Source of the DNA: Phycisphaerales bacterium
GTDB lineage: Bacteria > Planctomycetota > Phycisphaerae > Tepidisphaerales > Tepidisphaeraceae
DNA length: 7,642 nucleotides
NCBI GenBank assembly: GCA_028288905.1
Contig: JAQGHJ010000262.1
Location: forward strand, 1 to 7,642
Reading direction: 5' to 3'
In this document: in pieces, positions 1-5,498 of the stretch
How positions within the stretch are numbered: position 1 is the first letter of the stretch
How the letters are laid out: the number at the start of each line of letters is the position of its first letter
Notes under the pieces: model-generated
The model's input: the letters and a program-made list of their open reading frames with translations, nothing else
Databases searched by the model: none
Told to the model about the DNA's origin: nothing
Program-made: the position numbers and the translations under genes

Positions 1-271
1 CCGGTACCGCGGCCAGCGCCTCCTTCGACGCCCCGGTCGGGAGCGACGCGAACAGCACGTCCAGCGGTGGCAGGGCGGTCGGGTCCCACTTGCTGATGGT
101 CAGGTCGGCCAGCTTCGACGCGATGCCGGGGAACTTCTCGACGAGCCGGCTGCCGGCGCTGCTGTCGCCAGCCGCGTACGCGACCTCGAACGCGGGGTGG
201 TTCGCGCAGAGGCGGAGGGCCTCGCCCCCGCCGTAGCCGCTGACGCCGACGATGCCGACTCGGATGCTCAT
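1..271 (-). CDS. argC: N-acetyl-gamma-glutamyl-phosphate reductase, N-terminal part (runs off left edge)
   Basis: The first 90 codons are present; the rest lies beyond base 1. The protein begins MSIRVGIVGVSGYGGGEALR. Residues 6-12 give the GxxGxxG dinucleotide-binding turn, and SGYGGGE closely matches the ArgC signature SGYTGGE. Further along, LFASLPTGASKE (about 74-84) fits the strand and loop that usually reads LALPHG in this family. ArgC makes N-acetylglutamate semialdehyde from N-acetylglutamyl phosphate using NADPH, the third step of cytoplasmic arginine synthesis. The catalytic cysteine lies in the missing part, so activity cannot be judged. The ATG at 271 fits the family N-terminus exactly, but there is no clear Shine-Dalgarno site before it. 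The nearest upstream gene on this strand is 206 bases away, so it may have its own promoter. The family call is firm; no other arg gene is visible. Confidence 0.95.
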   Translation of the reverse strand, partial: MSIRVGIVGVSGYGGGEALRLCANHPAFEVAYAAGDSSAGSRLVEKFPGIASKLADLTISKWDPTALPPLDVLFASLPTGASKEALAAVP

Positions 272-337
272 GGGACTGGCAGGATAAGCGGGCGTGCGAC
301 GAGCGGGAAGGCGAGGGGTAGGATGCGCCGCTGCGGT

Positions 338-376
338 AGGGGAGCAGGTTCCGGGTCGCTTCCGACCCGCACCCCT
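338..376 (-). other. Two-tier RNA hairpin upstream of argC
   Basis: This lies in the 206-base gap between the small membrane-protein gene and argC. A perfect 7-bp stem pairs 352-358 with 363-369 around a 4-base loop. It is enclosed by an outer stem pairing 338-345 with 369-376, with one mismatch. On the minus strand the inner stem reads CGGGTCG-GAAG-CGACCCG. No T-run follows on the minus strand, so it is not a classical intrinsic terminator. It could still end the upstream transcript, or sit in the argC leader. I saw no arginine-operator-like (ARG box) palindrome and no convincing promoter in the rest of the gap. The pairing is directly visible; a role is inferred. Confidence 0.4.
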
Positions 377-477
377 CGCTATGCAACCAAGTCCTCGTTT
401 AGCCGCTCACTTGTCGACGTTTGAGCGCGTCCGGTGCCTACGAGTTCGTCACGCCAATCGAGCCTAACGGGACGCGG

Positions 478-807
478 TCACTTACCGGCCTTAACTTGGT
501 TGAGTTGGCTTTCGACGTCCCCCTTAAGGGCGGCTAACGCATCGGTCTGCGACACCCCACCCCCGGATCCGGTGCCGCCGGCGAACGACCGGGCGAAACC
601 CGGTGCGGCGGGGGCGGCCGGCTTCTGCTGGTTCAGGATGCCGTCGAGCTTGTCCTTCACCTGCTGCAGGGCCTGCTCCTTGCCCTGCCGGACCCATTCC
701 TGCTGCTTGGCGTTGAGGTCGGCCGCCTCCTTCGGGTGATTGATCCCGTAGTAGATGCCGCCGAAGAACCCCACGCCGAGGCCGAGGATTAGGAAAATCA
801 GCTTCAT
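478..807 (-). CDS. Small single-pass membrane protein with helical, Ala/Pro/Gly-linked tail (unknown function)
   Basis: This 109-residue protein belongs to no family I recognise. Residues 3-22 form one hydrophobic segment with glycines at regular spacing (LGLGVGFFGGIYYG), typical of a tightly packing transmembrane helix. Only one positive residue precedes it. Residues about 27-60 are charged and rich in Lys, Gln and Glu, and probably helical or weakly coiled-coil. An Ala/Pro then Gly/Ser linker spans about 61-85, and a second amphipathic helix covers about 88-106. The layout resembles a membrane-anchored scaffold or stalk; there are no cysteines and no enzyme motif. The ATG at 807 places the hydrophobic helix at the very N-terminus, but the Shine-Dalgarno match before it is poor. 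It lies 118 bases downstream of the 98-residue gene and 206 bases upstream of argC. Stable third-position GC and a sensible protein architecture argue that it is real. Confidence 0.75.
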   Translation of the reverse strand: MKLIFLILGLGVGFFGGIYYGINHPKEAADLNAKQQEWVRQGKEQALQQVKDKLDGILNQQKPAAPAAPGFARSFAGGTGSGGGVSQTDALAALKGDVESQLNQVKAGK

Positions 808-925
808 GAGCGGGGCCTGAAAGTCGGAGCGTTCTTACGCCACGAGGCGTACGGTAAGAGTCGGCCAGTCGATGCTGCTGCGATCCGCTGCCGCACCGCG
901 GACCGATACGACACCCATCATACCG

Positions 926-1222
926 TCAGCCGGCCGGCGGCTCCCGGAGCCGCAACAAATTCCGGGCCACCCGCCGCAGCCGCTGGGTGCCGAGCGACGG
1001 GAAGCACATCGACTCCTTCTCGCAGTCGTACAGGAAGTCGACGATTTCGTCCTCCGTTCCACCGCGTTCGATCAGGGCGCGGAGCGGAGCGAGGTATTGG
1101 TCGTAGGTCCCGTGGGCCGCCTCATTCGGGGCGGCGTTGTGCGGGTCCCAATCTCTGAGGAGCACCGCGCGGACCGTGGCGTCGACAATCTCTGTCCCGC
1201 TGACCGGTACCTGGTCAGACAT
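926..1222 (-). CDS. 98-residue helical protein with LLRDWDP motif, overlaps Uma2 gene (unknown function)
   Basis: The protein is 98 residues with no signal peptide or membrane segment. After a short polar start it has a helix leading into VLLRDWDPHN (about 20-29), then TYDQYLAPLRALIERGGTEDEIVDFLYD (about 39-66), then a basic helix ending in LRRVARNLLRL. A helix-WDP-loop followed by a conserved YDxY helix and a GxTEDEI turn recalls small DUF1871-like bacterial proteins, but I could not test this and hold it loosely. It has two cysteines (67 and 73). The ATG at 1222 has GAGGG four bases upstream and overlaps the end of the Uma2 gene by 8 bases, so the two are very likely co-translated. A longer reading from 1348 is open, but it would add an Arg/Pro-rich stretch that is only the Uma2 gene read out of frame. 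Confidence 0.8.
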   Translation of the reverse strand: MSDQVPVSGTEIVDATVRAVLLRDWDPHNAAPNEAAHGTYDQYLAPLRALIERGGTEDEIVDFLYDCEKESMCFPSLGTQRLRRVARNLLRLREPPAG

Positions 1223-1934
1223 GCGGCCCTCGCATCGGCGTCGGAATCGGCGCATCGCCGGCGGCGGGCGGCGTCGCCAACCACTGCCGGAACTCCCGCA
1301 ACACCTGCGAGTGAACCAACGGTCCGAGCGGCTGCAACCGGCCGGCATGGAGCGTCAGCGTCGCCGCATCGAGCCGCGGGATGGCCGAGCTCCGCTCGAT
1401 GGGCTCGTAAACGCGCTCCGCGTTGAGCCGGTACAGCCGAACTTGGCCCGACTCCGCCACCCGCCACAGCTCGGGCACGCCAATGGCGGCGTAGACTTTC
1501 GTCTTGTTGAGGACGGGCCGGGTGACTTCCGTCTCGACGGCAAGGTCCGGCGGGGGGTCCCGCTTGAGGTCTATGGTCGCGCGGCCCTGGATGGCGGGCA
1601 GGCTACTGATGTAGAAGCATTCGTCGGCCTCGATCCCCTTGAGCGGCTTGCGTCGCTTCCAGGTCGTGCTCCCCAGCGGCTGGTAATCAACGTTCGCGAA
1701 CGTCAGGGCGGCCTCGGCCATCGCCCCGATCAGCCGGGTGAGCCGCTCATGGAGGTCGGATGGCATTTCGATCTCCAAGTACCCGTTGTCGTAGGTCAGT
1801 CGAGCGGTATCGTCCCCGACCTCCTTCAGCAAGGTGAGGTATCCCCGCCATGACACGCGGAGCACGACGCTGCGGCCGCGGCGCATCCGCGGGGGGCGTG
1901 GCGGCATGGCGGACGCTGTCGCGGCCATCGTCAT
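1215..1934 (-). CDS. Uma2 family (DUF820) restriction-endonuclease-fold protein
   Basis: This 239-residue protein carries the Uma2 (PF05685) pattern. Residues 46-56 give LTYDNGYLEIE, about 88-110 the GSTTWKR...GIEADECFYIS block, 128-137 PPPDLAVETE, and 144-158 KTKVYAAIGVPELWR. The family has a PD-(D/E)xK nuclease fold. The likely active-site set is D130, E134 and K144 or K146, all present, with E102/D104 in the preceding strand. Uma2 proteins are greatly multiplied in planctomycetes and cyanobacteria, but their substrate and role are not established. The first 25 residues are basic and proline-rich. GGAG lies 4 bases before the ATG at 1934 and 10 before the in-frame ATG at 1928, so either could be used. 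It starts 66 bases after ispG ends and may share its transcript. Its 3' end overlaps the 98-residue gene by 8 bases. Confidence 0.92.
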   Translation of the reverse strand: MTMAATASAMPPRPPRMRRGRSVVLRVSWRGYLTLLKEVGDDTARLTYDNGYLEIEMPSDLHERLTRLIGAMAEAALTFANVDYQPLGSTTWKRRKPLKGIEADECFYISSLPAIQGRATIDLKRDPPPDLAVETEVTRPVLNKTKVYAAIGVPELWRVAESGQVRLYRLNAERVYEPIERSSAIPRLDAATLTLHAGRLQPLGPLVHSQVLREFRQWLATPPAAGDAPIPTPMRGPHV

Positions 1935-2000
1935 AGGGCTCCATTGCGAACGGCGGCTTGCTCACGCCTTCGGTTTTAGCCGGTCCCGCCGGGCCGCCGC

Positions 2001-3257
2001 TTACTTCAGCACCGGCAACCCCCGCCCCGCCCCCTTCTCCTTCTCGATCTTCTCCCACCCGCTGCCCAGTTCCCCGATCGGGTCCGGCGGCAGCACGTCG
2101 ACCTTCTTTTCCCCGAGCTTGGCCTCGCCCCGCTCGACCTTCGCTTGGAAGGCCCGGCACTCGTCGAGCAGCTTTTCCAGGATCTGCTCTTCCGGCACGT
2201 TCGCGACCTTCTCGCCCTGGACGTAGATGATGCCGCGTCGGTCGCCGGCAAAGATCGCGATGTCCGCCCCCTCGCACTCGCCGGGGCCGTTCACCACGCA
2301 CCCCATCACGGCTACCTTGATCGGCAGCCGGATCTCCTTGGCCAGCTGTTTCCGCACGTCCTGGACGAGCGTGAACAGGTCGACCTGGATGCGGCCGCAC
2401 GTCGGGCAGGCGATCAGCTCGGCCCCGATCCGGTCCCGCAGCCCCAGGCAGTAACAAAGCTCCAGCCCGTCCTGCACCTCGTAGATCGGGTCGTTGGCGT
2501 AGCTGATGCGGATCGTGTCCCCGATCCCGCTGGCCAGCAGGTGCCCGAGCGGCACCACGCTGCGGATCGTGCCCGTCTCCTTCGGCCCGGCGTGGGTCAC
2601 GCCCAGGTGTAGCGGGTAGTCGAACCGCTCGCTGATCACCTTGTACGCGTCGACGACCAGCAGCGGGTCGATGCTCTTGGCGCTGATGACAACGTCGTGG
2701 AAGTCCTCGGCCTGGAAGATCTCCAGGTACTCTTCCAGCTTGGCGACCATGATCGCCAGGAAGTGCCCGTTCTTGTTCGCCGAGAAGACGCCGCCGAGCT
2801 CCTTCATCCGCAGCTGCTTGTCGCGCCGCTCGACGATCGACCCCTCGTTGACGCCGATCCGGATCGGCAGCCGCTTCGCCTTGCAGGCCTGGATGACGTC
2901 CTTCACCTGGGCGCGGTCGCTGATGTTGCCGGGGTTCAGCCGGATCTTGTGCACGCCGGCGTCGATCGCCTCCAGGGCCCGCTGGAAGTGGAAGTGGACG
3001 TCGGCCACCACCGGCACCTGCACCCGGGGCAGGATCTCGCGGAGGGCGGCCGTGTCCTTCTTCTCCGGGACGGCGACCCGGACGAGGTCGGCCCCGGCGG
3101 CGGCGAGCTTGTTGATCTCGGCCACGCACGCGTCGACGTCGTAGGTGTAGCCGGACGTCATCGACTGGACGGAAACCGTGGCGTCGCCGCCGATGCGGAC
3201 GACCCCGGTGCGGGCGTCGCCGACTGAAACCTGGCGCGTCTTGCGGCGCGAAATCAT
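2001..3257 (-). CDS. ispG: 4-hydroxy-3-methylbut-2-en-1-yl diphosphate synthase
   Basis: IspG (GcpE) converts 2-C-methyl-D-erythritol 2,4-cyclodiphosphate to HMBPP, the next-to-last step of the MEP isoprenoid pathway, using a [4Fe-4S] cluster and an external reductant. The 418 residues give an N-terminal TIM barrel (about 10-265) with VQSMTSGYTYDVDA, VADVHFHFQRAL, KIRLNPGN, RIGVNEGS and LGVTHAGPKETGTIRS. The C-terminal cluster domain has CPTCGR (C284, C287) and GCVVNGPGE (C320, E327), so all three cluster ligands and the key glutamate are present. It is the two-domain bacterial form, without the large insert of plant and Chlamydia enzymes. It runs about 45 residues longer than E. coli IspG, ending in a Lys/Glu-rich tail. 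The threonine-rich loop of E. coli IspG (MTNTxTxD) is here MTSGYTYD. The ATG at 3257 has AAGGA seven bases upstream. It is the first gene of the leftward block and lies opposite the exported-protein gene. Confidence 0.98.
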   Translation of the reverse strand: MISRRKTRQVSVGDARTGVVRIGGDATVSVQSMTSGYTYDVDACVAEINKLAAAGADLVRVAVPEKKDTAALREILPRVQVPVVADVHFHFQRALEAIDAGVHKIRLNPGNISDRAQVKDVIQACKAKRLPIRIGVNEGSIVERRDKQLRMKELGGVFSANKNGHFLAIMVAKLEEYLEIFQAEDFHDVVISAKSIDPLLVVDAYKVISERFDYPLHLGVTHAGPKETGTIRSVVPLGHLLASGIGDTIRISYANDPIYEVQDGLELCYCLGLRDRIGAELIACPTCGRIQVDLFTLVQDVRKQLAKEIRLPIKVAVMGCVVNGPGECEGADIAIFAGDRRGIIYVQGEKVANVPEEQILEKLLDECRAFQAKVERGEAKLGEKKVDVLPPDPIGELGSGWEKIEKEKGAGRGLPVLK

Positions 3258-3331
3258 GCGTGCTTCCTTCTCGTTCCTGAGCGGCCGGCGGGGGTGGAGG
3301 AGCTACGGGCGGGTGCCGCCGGGGACGGTAG

Positions 3332-3360
3332 ATCGTAAGACCGGTCCGACACGGACGCAA
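3332..3360 (-). promoter_or_regulatory. Candidate sigma70-type promoter for ispG
   Basis: Read on the minus strand, TTGCGT (3355-3360) is followed by a 17-base spacer and TACGAT (3332-3337). The -35 keeps only TTG and the -10 matches four of six consensus positions, so each box is modest, but the spacing is ideal. Transcription would start near 3325, giving a leader of about 68 bases that contains the ispG Shine-Dalgarno site. The call rests on motif resemblance alone. Confidence 0.35.
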
Positions 3361-3601
3361 ACCGTTGCGGCCGGCGGCAGTGGCGGGAGGCCGCGGCAGC
3401 GATCGTCCGGTGAGGTCGTCCCGGGCCCCGGTGATTCCCGGAGGAGGGCGGCCGGGGAACGGATGGCCCGAACGGATTCGGGAAGAAATCCGCGACCCGC
3501 GTCAACTGTGAGGGCGAGCGGGTGTCTTAGCTATCGGAATAATCGTTCGTGCCCCGCGTTCTGAACCCAGTCAACCCACCCATGTCGGTCGTCGAGCATG
3601 C

Positions 3602-3634
3602 CGTGCAGGATCGCACGCCCCCCGCGGAGGGGGG
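3602..3634 (+). promoter_or_regulatory. Two tandem hairpins in the leader of the exported-protein gene
   Basis: CGTGC (3602-3606) pairs with GCACG (3613-3617) around a 6-base loop. The very next base starts a second stem, six C (3618-3623) with six G (3629-3634) around GCGGA. The second hairpin ends 34 bases before the ATG at 3669 and leaves the GGAG site (about 3657-3660) free. Back-to-back stems like these could stabilise the mRNA or shape its translation. No T-run follows, so termination is unlikely. The pairing is seen; the role is inferred. Confidence 0.4.
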
Positions 3635-3668
3635 AACGCCGCCGACGAGCCGAATCGGAGAAGTCCCC

Positions 3669-4097
3669 ATGCGCATGTTCTCGAAGGTCACCGCCTCGTT
3701 GTCTGCCCTGGCGCTGTCGCTCGCTCTGTCCGGCGTCGCCCTGGCGGCGGCCGCCGCCACGGGCACGATCACTGGCACCGTGAAGGGCGTCGAAGGCGCC
3801 AAGCCCGGTAAGGTGTCGGTCAAGCTGCTGCCCCCGGGCGGCGGGAAGAAGGGGGAGCCCAAGGCCGAGCCGAAGGCGGACAAGCCGGCCCCCGGCGAGA
3901 AGAAGGGTCGCCCGGCCCCGATCGCCGAGACGACGACTGACGACGACGGCAAGTTCAACCTGAAGGACGTTGCGCCGGGCGAGTACCGCATCGCCGCCGG
4001 CGAGCGCGGCGCTGCGATGGGCACCGAAAGGGTGACCGTCAAGGCCGGCGAGGAGACCAAGGTGGAGATCACCCTCAAGGCCCCGAAGGCCAAGTGA
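3669..4097 (+). CDS. Exported carboxypeptidase-regulatory-like (transthyretin-like) domain protein
   Basis: The 142-residue protein starts with a clear Sec signal peptide: MRMFSK, a hydrophobic core at about 8-25, and an Ala-rich cleavage region near ALA-AA (about 24-28). There is no lipobox cysteine. The mature part reads TGTITGTVKGVEGAKPGKVSVKLL (31-54) and, after an insert, DDDGKFNLKDVAPGEYRIAAG (91-111) and TVKAGEETKVEITLK (123-137). This is the strand order of a CarboxypepD_reg (PF13620-type) beta-sandwich, with its usual D-G-x-F and L-x-V-x-P-G-x-Y motifs. Residues about 55-84, rich in Lys, Pro, Gly and Glu, form a disordered loop inside the domain. Such domains in planctomycetes are usually periplasmic or surface-associated; no ligand is known. 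GGAG eight bases before the ATG at 3669, together with the signal peptide, fixes the start. The in-frame GTG at 3549 and ATG at 3582 are rejected. Confidence 0.88.
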   Translation: MRMFSKVTASLSALALSLALSGVALAAAAATGTITGTVKGVEGAKPGKVSVKLLPPGGGKKGEPKAEPKADKPAPGEKKGRPAPIAETTTDDDGKFNLKDVAPGEYRIAAGERGAAMGTERVTVKAGEETKVEITLKAPKAK

Positions 4098-4102
4098 GCC
4101 CC

Positions 4103-4126
4103 TGGCCCGCCCGTCGCGGCGGGCCA
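4103..4126. terminator. Perfect 9-bp hairpin just after the exported-protein gene
   Basis: TGGCCCGCC (4103-4111) pairs perfectly with GGCGGGCCA (4118-4126) around a 6-base loop, starting five bases after the stop codon. The bases after it (ATTCGGCTGATT) are only mildly T-rich, so it lacks a strict intrinsic-terminator tail. Its position and strength still suggest transcript-end formation or protection against 3' decay. Together with the next hairpin it may serve both converging genes. Confidence 0.55.
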
Positions 4127-4142
4127 ATTCGGCTGATTCGCT

Positions 4143-4180
4143 ACGCCCCGCCCCGAGTCTCACGACCCGGGGCGGGGCGT
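4143..4180. terminator. Very strong 13-bp GC hairpin, likely (bidirectional) transcript end
   Basis: ACGCCCCGCCCCG (4143-4155) pairs perfectly with 4168-4180. Inside the 12-base loop, GTC (4157-4159) can also pair with GAC (4164-4166). It lies between the converging exported-protein and amidohydrolase genes. No T-run is present on either strand, so termination would have to depend on the stem itself or on Rho. Confidence 0.55.
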
Positions 4181-4245
4181 TGGCGTTGGGCGATAGGCGA
4201 CGTCACGCCCCCTCCACAGTCGGCACCGGTTTGCGGTACTTCTTT

Positions 4246-4330
4246 GTAGGGCCGGCTGTGCCGCGGCCGATCTATCCGAAAAGGCCAACGTTGTCCGACG
4301 CAGTCCCTCCCTCGGCACAGCCGCCCCTAC
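4246..4330. repeat. 85-base palindromic element with 18-bp inverted repeats
   Basis: The left arm at 4246-4263 starts GTAGGGCCGGCTGTGCCG. The right arm at 4313-4330 is its reverse complement with a single mismatch (17 of 18). The arms enclose a 49-base middle with no coding sense. The element sits in a convergent intergenic gap, the typical place for REP-like or MITE-like dispersed palindromes. A second copy would be needed to prove a repeat family, and none occurs in this window. It ends 11 bases before the stop codon of the amidohydrolase gene. Confidence 0.6.
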
Positions 4331-4340
4331 GCCGCCACCT

Positions 4341-5297
4341 TTACGGCCCGGTCGTTGGCAGCTTCAAGACCTCCGCCGCCCGACGCCAGTAGGCCGCGTC
4401 GAACCCTAACGCTTCCTTGATCATCACGTCCCGCCGCATCCAGTTCCGTTCCCGCAGAGCGGCCACCGTCTGCCGAAGGGGCAACCGGGTCGCGGGCGGG
4501 ACGGCCGGCACCGGCCAGTCGCTGCCGTGGACGAGTTTTTGCCGAACGGCCGGGTCACCCAGGATCAGTGGGTAGGCGTGCGACCGCGTCGGCAGCGACA
4601 GGGCGGCCGTGTCGCCGAAGCACCGCTCGTGTTCCTTGGCCATCCGCATAAACGTGTCGCAGTAGTCCGTCTCACCGGGAGCCGACCGGGTCCCGCAGTG
4701 GGCCATGACGACGGTTACGCCGCGGTCGAGGGCCGGCCTTAACAGGGCCGGGTCGGCCACGTGCGGGTTGATGTTCGGCAGCGTCTTTTCGCCGCCGGTG
4801 TGGCTCAGCAGCGGCAGCTTGTGGTGGGCGAGGGCCTCGTAGAACGGCAGGCACCGCGGGTCGGCCGGGTCGATGTCCTGCACGATCGGAAGCCACTTCA
4901 TCAGCACCGCCCCGGCCCGCACGCACCGCTCCACCTCCGCGACCGCGTCCCGGCGGTACGGGTGGACGGACGCCCCGAACAACACCTTCGGGTGCCGCCC
5001 GGCCAGCTCGATGACGTAATCGTTCGTGACGCTCAAGTGCGTCCGGCCGGGGTCGGGCGTGCCGTCGGCCGCGTACACGGCGTCGAACGCCAGGACGACG
5101 GCCGCGTCGAGCTTCTCCGCCCCGTCGATCGTGGCGACGAGCCGCCGCTCGATCGCCCGCTCGGCCGCCTCGTCCTCGCCCGGGATGCCGAGCCGCCACC
5201 GCATGAAGCGAAACGGCAGACTGTCCAAGATCCGCCGCGACATGCCGCCGTGGGGCGGCGTGAACGCGGACACGTGGACGTGCAGGTCGAGGATCAT
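4341..5297 (-). CDS. Amidohydrolase-2 family metal-dependent hydrolase
   Basis: This 318-residue TIM-barrel hydrolase fits the amidohydrolase-2 family (PF04909-type), cytoplasmic, with unknown substrate. The metal-site pattern is complete: DLHVHV on strand 1 (H6, H8), LMKWLPIVQD (K134, the possible bridging position), LSHTGGE (H166), VVMAHCGT (H200) and VHGSDWPVP (D260). Family members act as lactonases (such as sugar-lactone hydrolases), decarboxylases or hydrolases; the sequence alone does not choose between these. It follows rhaB on the same strand after 201 bases. That makes a sugar-lactone substrate tempting, but the rhamnulokinase route needs no lactonase, so the link is weak. I chose the ATG at 5297 because strand 1 begins there as usual and GGAA lies seven bases before it. 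The in-frame GTG at 5345 would add 16 residues with no family counterpart. Confidence 0.88.
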   Translation of the reverse strand: MILDLHVHVSAFTPPHGGMSRRILDSLPFRFMRWRLGIPGEDEAAERAIERRLVATIDGAEKLDAAVVLAFDAVYAADGTPDPGRTHLSVTNDYVIELAGRHPKVLFGASVHPYRRDAVAEVERCVRAGAVLMKWLPIVQDIDPADPRCLPFYEALAHHKLPLLSHTGGEKTLPNINPHVADPALLRPALDRGVTVVMAHCGTRSAPGETDYCDTFMRMAKEHERCFGDTAALSLPTRSHAYPLILGDPAVRQKLVHGSDWPVPAVPPATRLPLRQTVAALRERNWMRRDVMIKEALGFDAAYWRRAAEVLKLPTTGP

Positions 5298-5372
5298 GTG
5301 CGAGTTCCGTACGGCACGACCAAGCGAGCCGTCCCAGCAGACCACGTCCTATACGCCCAGGCTCACCACGAT

Positions 5373-5456
5373 GGCACCAAGTTCACGAAGAAGTGAAATT
5401 GGTCGAGGCCCAGATCCGCCCGCCCGCCTTTTCCTCTTTTTCGAGCTCTTCGTGCC
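5373..5456. repeat. Degenerate inverted repeat between rhaB and the amidohydrolase gene
   Basis: The stretch 5373-5398 (GGCACCAAG...) matches the reverse complement of 5431-5456 at 19 of 26 positions. Both arms carry CACGAAG-like words. Such words are common in dispersed intergenic repeats of environmental bacteria, so this looks like a decayed copy. The right half includes an unusual pyrimidine tract (5428-5440) for this GC-rich DNA. On the transcribed minus strand it could fold into a long imperfect hairpin after rhaB. No strong terminator or promoter stands out elsewhere in this 201-base gap. Confidence 0.35.
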
Positions 5457-5498
5457 TAGCCCGGATGCCGAATGGGGATGGCTGTCGAACACCCCGCG

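Larger units (their letters stand above)
3258..3668. other. Divergent regulatory region between ispG and the exported-protein gene
   Basis: The 411 bases contain no credible gene; open frames here have Arg/Pro/Ser-rich compositions typical of out-of-frame GC-rich DNA. It must hold promoters for both flanking genes. A leftward promoter candidate for ispG is at 3332-3360. For the rightward gene, the only AT-rich island is about 3527-3545 (TTAGCTATCGGAATAATCG). It includes an AATAAT resembling a -10 box at 3538-3543, but I found no convincing -35 at the right distance. The last 70 bases hold two tandem hairpins (3602-3634). Confidence 0.7.

Noticed and set aside
926..1348. Longer 140-residue start for the small helical protein
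   Set aside because: The extra N-terminus is Arg/Pro-rich, out-of-frame Uma2 sequence. The ATG at 1222 has a Shine-Dalgarno site and a normal overlap.
1747..3360. 537-codon open frame on the minus strand across ispG
   Set aside because: Arg/Gly/Pro-rich, no domain, and it lies in another frame of the certain ispG gene. It is a high-GC shadow.
3549..3668. Upstream GTG/ATG starts for the exported protein
   Set aside because: They would bury the signal peptide 29-40 residues in, and the sequence there forms leader hairpins. The start at 3669 has GGAG at good spacing.
3527..4163. Two overlapping minus-strand open frames of about 190-210 codons opposite the exported-protein gene
   Set aside because: They mirror the signal peptide and low-complexity regions and show no independent domain. 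The plus-strand gene has a Shine-Dalgarno site, a signal peptide and a domain.
5298..5345. GTG start adding 16 residues to the amidohydrolase
   Set aside because: The family begins at the metal-binding strand (LDLHVHV), and the added residues match nothing.
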